From positions 595,501 to 659,500 of the forward strand of contig NZ_CP022985.1 in assembly GCF_003425985.1 (NCBI RefSeq): a stretch of DNA of 64,000 nucleotides. The letters run 5' to 3'. The position numbers and the translations under genes are program-made. Position 1 is the stretch's first letter, and every line of letters starts with the position of its first letter. The DNA comes from Mariniflexile sp. TRM1-10 (GTDB lineage Bacteria; Bacteroidota; Bacteroidia; Flavobacteriales; Flavobacteriaceae). The notes beneath the pieces are model-generated. The model saw only the letters and a list, made by a program, of their open reading frames with translations. It was not told the DNA's origin and ran no database searches. Shown here piece after piece: positions 61,961 through 64,000 of this stretch.

Positions 61961-62650
61961 TTTAACTCTTTTATTAATTAACTTAAACTTTCTTTCCAAA
62001 TATTCTTTACAGGGGTAATCACTCTTATTTTCAGGCAGTTTTAGTTCTTTTACTATTACTCCAATCTTATCCTTAGTTTCAACTTTATAGTCAGGTTTTA
62101 TAATTAAAAGCCCACTGTCAAATGCAATTTCATGATTAACACAAAGTGCTATTCCATTGTTAATCGTATCTGGCCCACCATTTTTCACATCCCATATATG
62201 AGAAGCTCTTAGTAAACTCGGTAGGTTTAATTCACAAACTGCGCAACAGTTCTTATAAGCTCCAAGAACTTCTTTTCTGAATTTTGATTGTTTTCTTAAT
62301 GGTTTTTTAATTTCTGATTCTTGCCATTCTCGTCCATTTGGATATGGTCTTTCTGTAAAATTTATTTCATGTTTTCCATTCTTAAAATAGCGAATAGTAG
62401 GTAGTGTTTCATATCTTGTAATGCTTGTGTCAAGTAATTCTATTTTGCCAGTTTCGTCAATTTCTACAAATAAACGTAATTCATTTTTTCTATGATATAT
62501 GAACTTTACAACATGAAAAACAAAATCAAGTGGTAAATTTTCTATTAGAGAAGGATTTATACATTTATTTCTTTTTTCTCTATTTGAAGCTTCATTTGCT
62601 TCTTTGAGAAGTGGCTTAGAGAAAAATCTAAATTCTTCATAAATCTCCAT
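61958..62650 (-). CDS. HNH endonuclease (HNH_2 type)
   Basis: 230 aa. The C-terminal half contains a complete HNH module: CCAVCELNLPSLLRASHIW (Cys136, Cys139, His151), GPDTINNGIALCVNHEIAFD (Asn, Cys170, His173) and SGLLIIKPDY. The ASHIxP-like ASHIWDV motif and the following layout fit the HNH_2 family seen in restriction enzymes and their relatives. The N-terminal 120 residues may bind DNA or a partner. Lies 64 bp upstream of the PLD-like gene in the same direction; together they could be parts of a nuclease defence module. Confidence 0.85.
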   Translation of the reverse strand: MEIYEEFRFFSKPLLKEANEASNREKRNKCINPSLIENLPLDFVFHVVKFIYHRKNELRLFVEIDETGKIELLDTSITRYETLPTIRYFKNGKHEINFTERPYPNGREWQESEIKKPLRKQSKFRKEVLGAYKNCCAVCELNLPSLLRASHIWDVKNGGPDTINNGIALCVNHEIAFDSGLLIIKPDYKVETKDKIGVIVKELKLPENKSDYPCKEYLERKFKLINKRVK

Positions 62651-62859
62651 TTATTTTCGTTTAATTGTTGCTTATAGTCATTGTGACAGTTGCAGAACTC
62701 AAAATTTAATCCTATTTTTTTTGTACTTATAAAAACCTACTAGATTTTCATAAGTATGCTAGAAGGTCATTGTATTCAGAAATCTACGTTGAAGCAAGTC
62801 GTTTTTTAAATTCTTTTTCGTTAATTTCTTCCATTCACGGATTTTTTTCGTTGTTAATA

Positions 62860-63990
62860 TTAGTTGGTTTTCACTTCGTAAACATGTCCTTTCGGTAAAA
62901 TATCTTCGTCAGTTTTATTGATTAATACAGGCCTAATCCATATTAACTTATTCTCTTGCAAATCTTTCCCAAATAGTTGTTTACGCCAGTGTCCTCTTCG
63001 CCAATGCAACGATTTTCTATGACTTTCATCATATTCATTAACATTTCTGTTATTATTGTTACCAAAATATAAAATTTTTGAAAATCCTGTTTCGTTTATT
63101 TTCTTTTCAATTTTTTTCTTTTGTTTATCTGTCTTCGCAAAATTCAATTTTCGATTGAAATTGAAAGGTAGATTTTGAGGAAATTCTTGTTCTGAATTTA
63201 TCTTTTCTTTTGGTTGAGAAAGATATAAAAGTGAGTTAATTAATACTCTAATTGTCTTGTCAACAAAGTCTTTATATTCATTTATTATTTTCTCTCGCTT
63301 ATTTTTATCTTGCGGAAAATTTTGATAGACTTGGCTTTCAAATTTTTCAATTTCTTGGTCAATTGCATCTCCAACTGTAATAAAATCTTCATATTTTGGA
63401 AAGGCAAGTCCATAACTCCAGCTTAATTTAATTTCCTCGTCAAAAATTACTTCATCAGGTTTCTCTTTTACAAAATTCTCAAAATTTCCGACAAAGTGAA
63501 AGTAGATTAAAAGTTTATATTCAGGCTCGTAATAATCGTCTCTCATTTTTGGGTCACGTTCAGATTTTGGAATTGCCTCCATTTCACTCCTTTCAAGGTG
63601 AACATAGACTCCATCTATTAAATTCTCATTATCTGAATTTGCATATAAACCTAAAGACTTTAATGAAAGATAAAAATCATCGTATGGAAGACTGAACATA
63701 TCAAATGAAATATCATCAACATCTGTTTTCTCTAACATTAAAAGTAAGTCATTTGAAAAAGAGAAAATATTTCTCCCTAATCTGTTCCAAAGAGACCAAG
63801 TTGATAAATCATCTGAAATATAACCTGCTAATTTTTCATTTCCTTTTGATACACTATTTAGAAATTCATAGTATGGGTCATTTTCAAAATTGTAGTTTTT
63901 ATCATTTTGAAATTTCTTTTCAAGGGCTCGATAATTATACTTTTTATCAGTCTTATAAGGATAGAAATATTCCAATTCTTTTTCTTTCAT
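62860..63990 (-). CDS. hypothetical protein with HWRRGHWR motif
   Basis: 376 aa, complete (start at 63990). It is rich in aromatic and acidic residues: YYEFLNSVSKGNEKLAGYIS, WSLWNRLGRNIFSF, LERSEMEAIPKSERDPKM and EYKLLIYFHFVGNFENFVKE. The C-terminus reads SHRKSLHWRRGHWRKQLF then IWIRPVLINK and GHVYEVK. From memory this ending recalls AcrVA2-like proteins of phages and plasmids; a distant relation to that anti-CRISPR family is possible but unverified. About 210 bp separate it from the HNH gene. Confidence 0.6.
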   Translation of the reverse strand: MKEKELEYFYPYKTDKKYNYRALEKKFQNDKNYNFENDPYYEFLNSVSKGNEKLAGYISDDLSTWSLWNRLGRNIFSFSNDLLLMLEKTDVDDISFDMFSLPYDDFYLSLKSLGLYANSDNENLIDGVYVHLERSEMEAIPKSERDPKMRDDYYEPEYKLLIYFHFVGNFENFVKEKPDEVIFDEEIKLSWSYGLAFPKYEDFITVGDAIDQEIEKFESQVYQNFPQDKNKREKIINEYKDFVDKTIRVLINSLLYLSQPKEKINSEQEFPQNLPFNFNRKLNFAKTDKQKKKIEKKINETGFSKILYFGNNNNRNVNEYDESHRKSLHWRRGHWRKQLFGKDLQENKLIWIRPVLINKTDEDILPKGHVYEVKTN

Positions 63991-64000
63991 CTATGTTTTT

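Overview
The window comes from a low-GC member of the Bacteroidota, most likely family Flavobacteriaceae. Evidence: a 287-aa primary sigma factor of the short Bacteroidota type, lipoprotein signals of the form (V/T)xSC/TAC, TAnnTTTG-type promoters, CHRD and GH43 lipoproteins, DUF2892 and P-II-like genes attached to an RND operon, and Bacteroidota-type PRTRC genes. No rRNA or tRNA gene was recognised.

Bases 1-18,400 look like ordinary chromosome: a lipoprotein, an HTH regulator, the relic of a polysaccharide-utilisation/integrase region (integrase tail, alpha-galactosidase-like tail, intact GH43), rpoD with two terminators, rpe, two tandem CBS proteins, a CHRD lipoprotein, an MtfA-like peptidase, and a five-gene RND operon (tolC-type, adaptor, pump, P-II-like, DUF2892; read leftward from 16,457). 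The RND promoter has a good -7 box, no -33 box, and two 22-bp-phased operator copies just upstream. A secreted C1q-like adhesin follows.

Bases 18,700-37,200 look like an acquired island. Imperfect direct repeats (about 18,721 and 37,081) lie near its edges, with an integrase fragment just inside the left one and an intact large serine recombinase just inside the right one. It carries a Cus/Czc metal-efflux operon with two histidine-rich proteins (interrupted by an S23 four-helix-bundle gene), then an array of single genes and short operons: Mrr-like nuclease, DUF3892, TIR-like protein, HxlR/isochorismatase/SnoaL, GIY-YIG-like protein and unknowns. These are separated by related spacer repeats with hairpin terminators. 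Several array genes are flanked by short inverted sequences specific to that gene, resembling a cassette array, with no integron integrase in view.

Bases 37,200-64,000 look like the variable part of an integrative element. It holds a two-gene AlbA/Schlafen plus sacsin-like ATPase operon (an undescribed-defence candidate), an ECF sigma factor and small regulators, and a complete type I restriction-modification locus with an invertible hsdS pair and its own tyrosine recombinase. A roughly 170-bp structured repeat occurs five times (34.8-54.3 kb); two copies extended to about 295 bp bracket the RM locus. Then come ssb, DUF932 and a PRTRC operon (E, C, F, B, ThiF), preceded by a large inverted repeat that could be a replication-initiation structure. 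The right end holds PLD-like and HNH nucleases and an unknown protein with an HWRRGHWR motif.

Overall, a conserved core is followed by nested mobile DNA rich in metal resistance and anti-phage functions. Gene functions are inferred by reading motifs; no database search was run.
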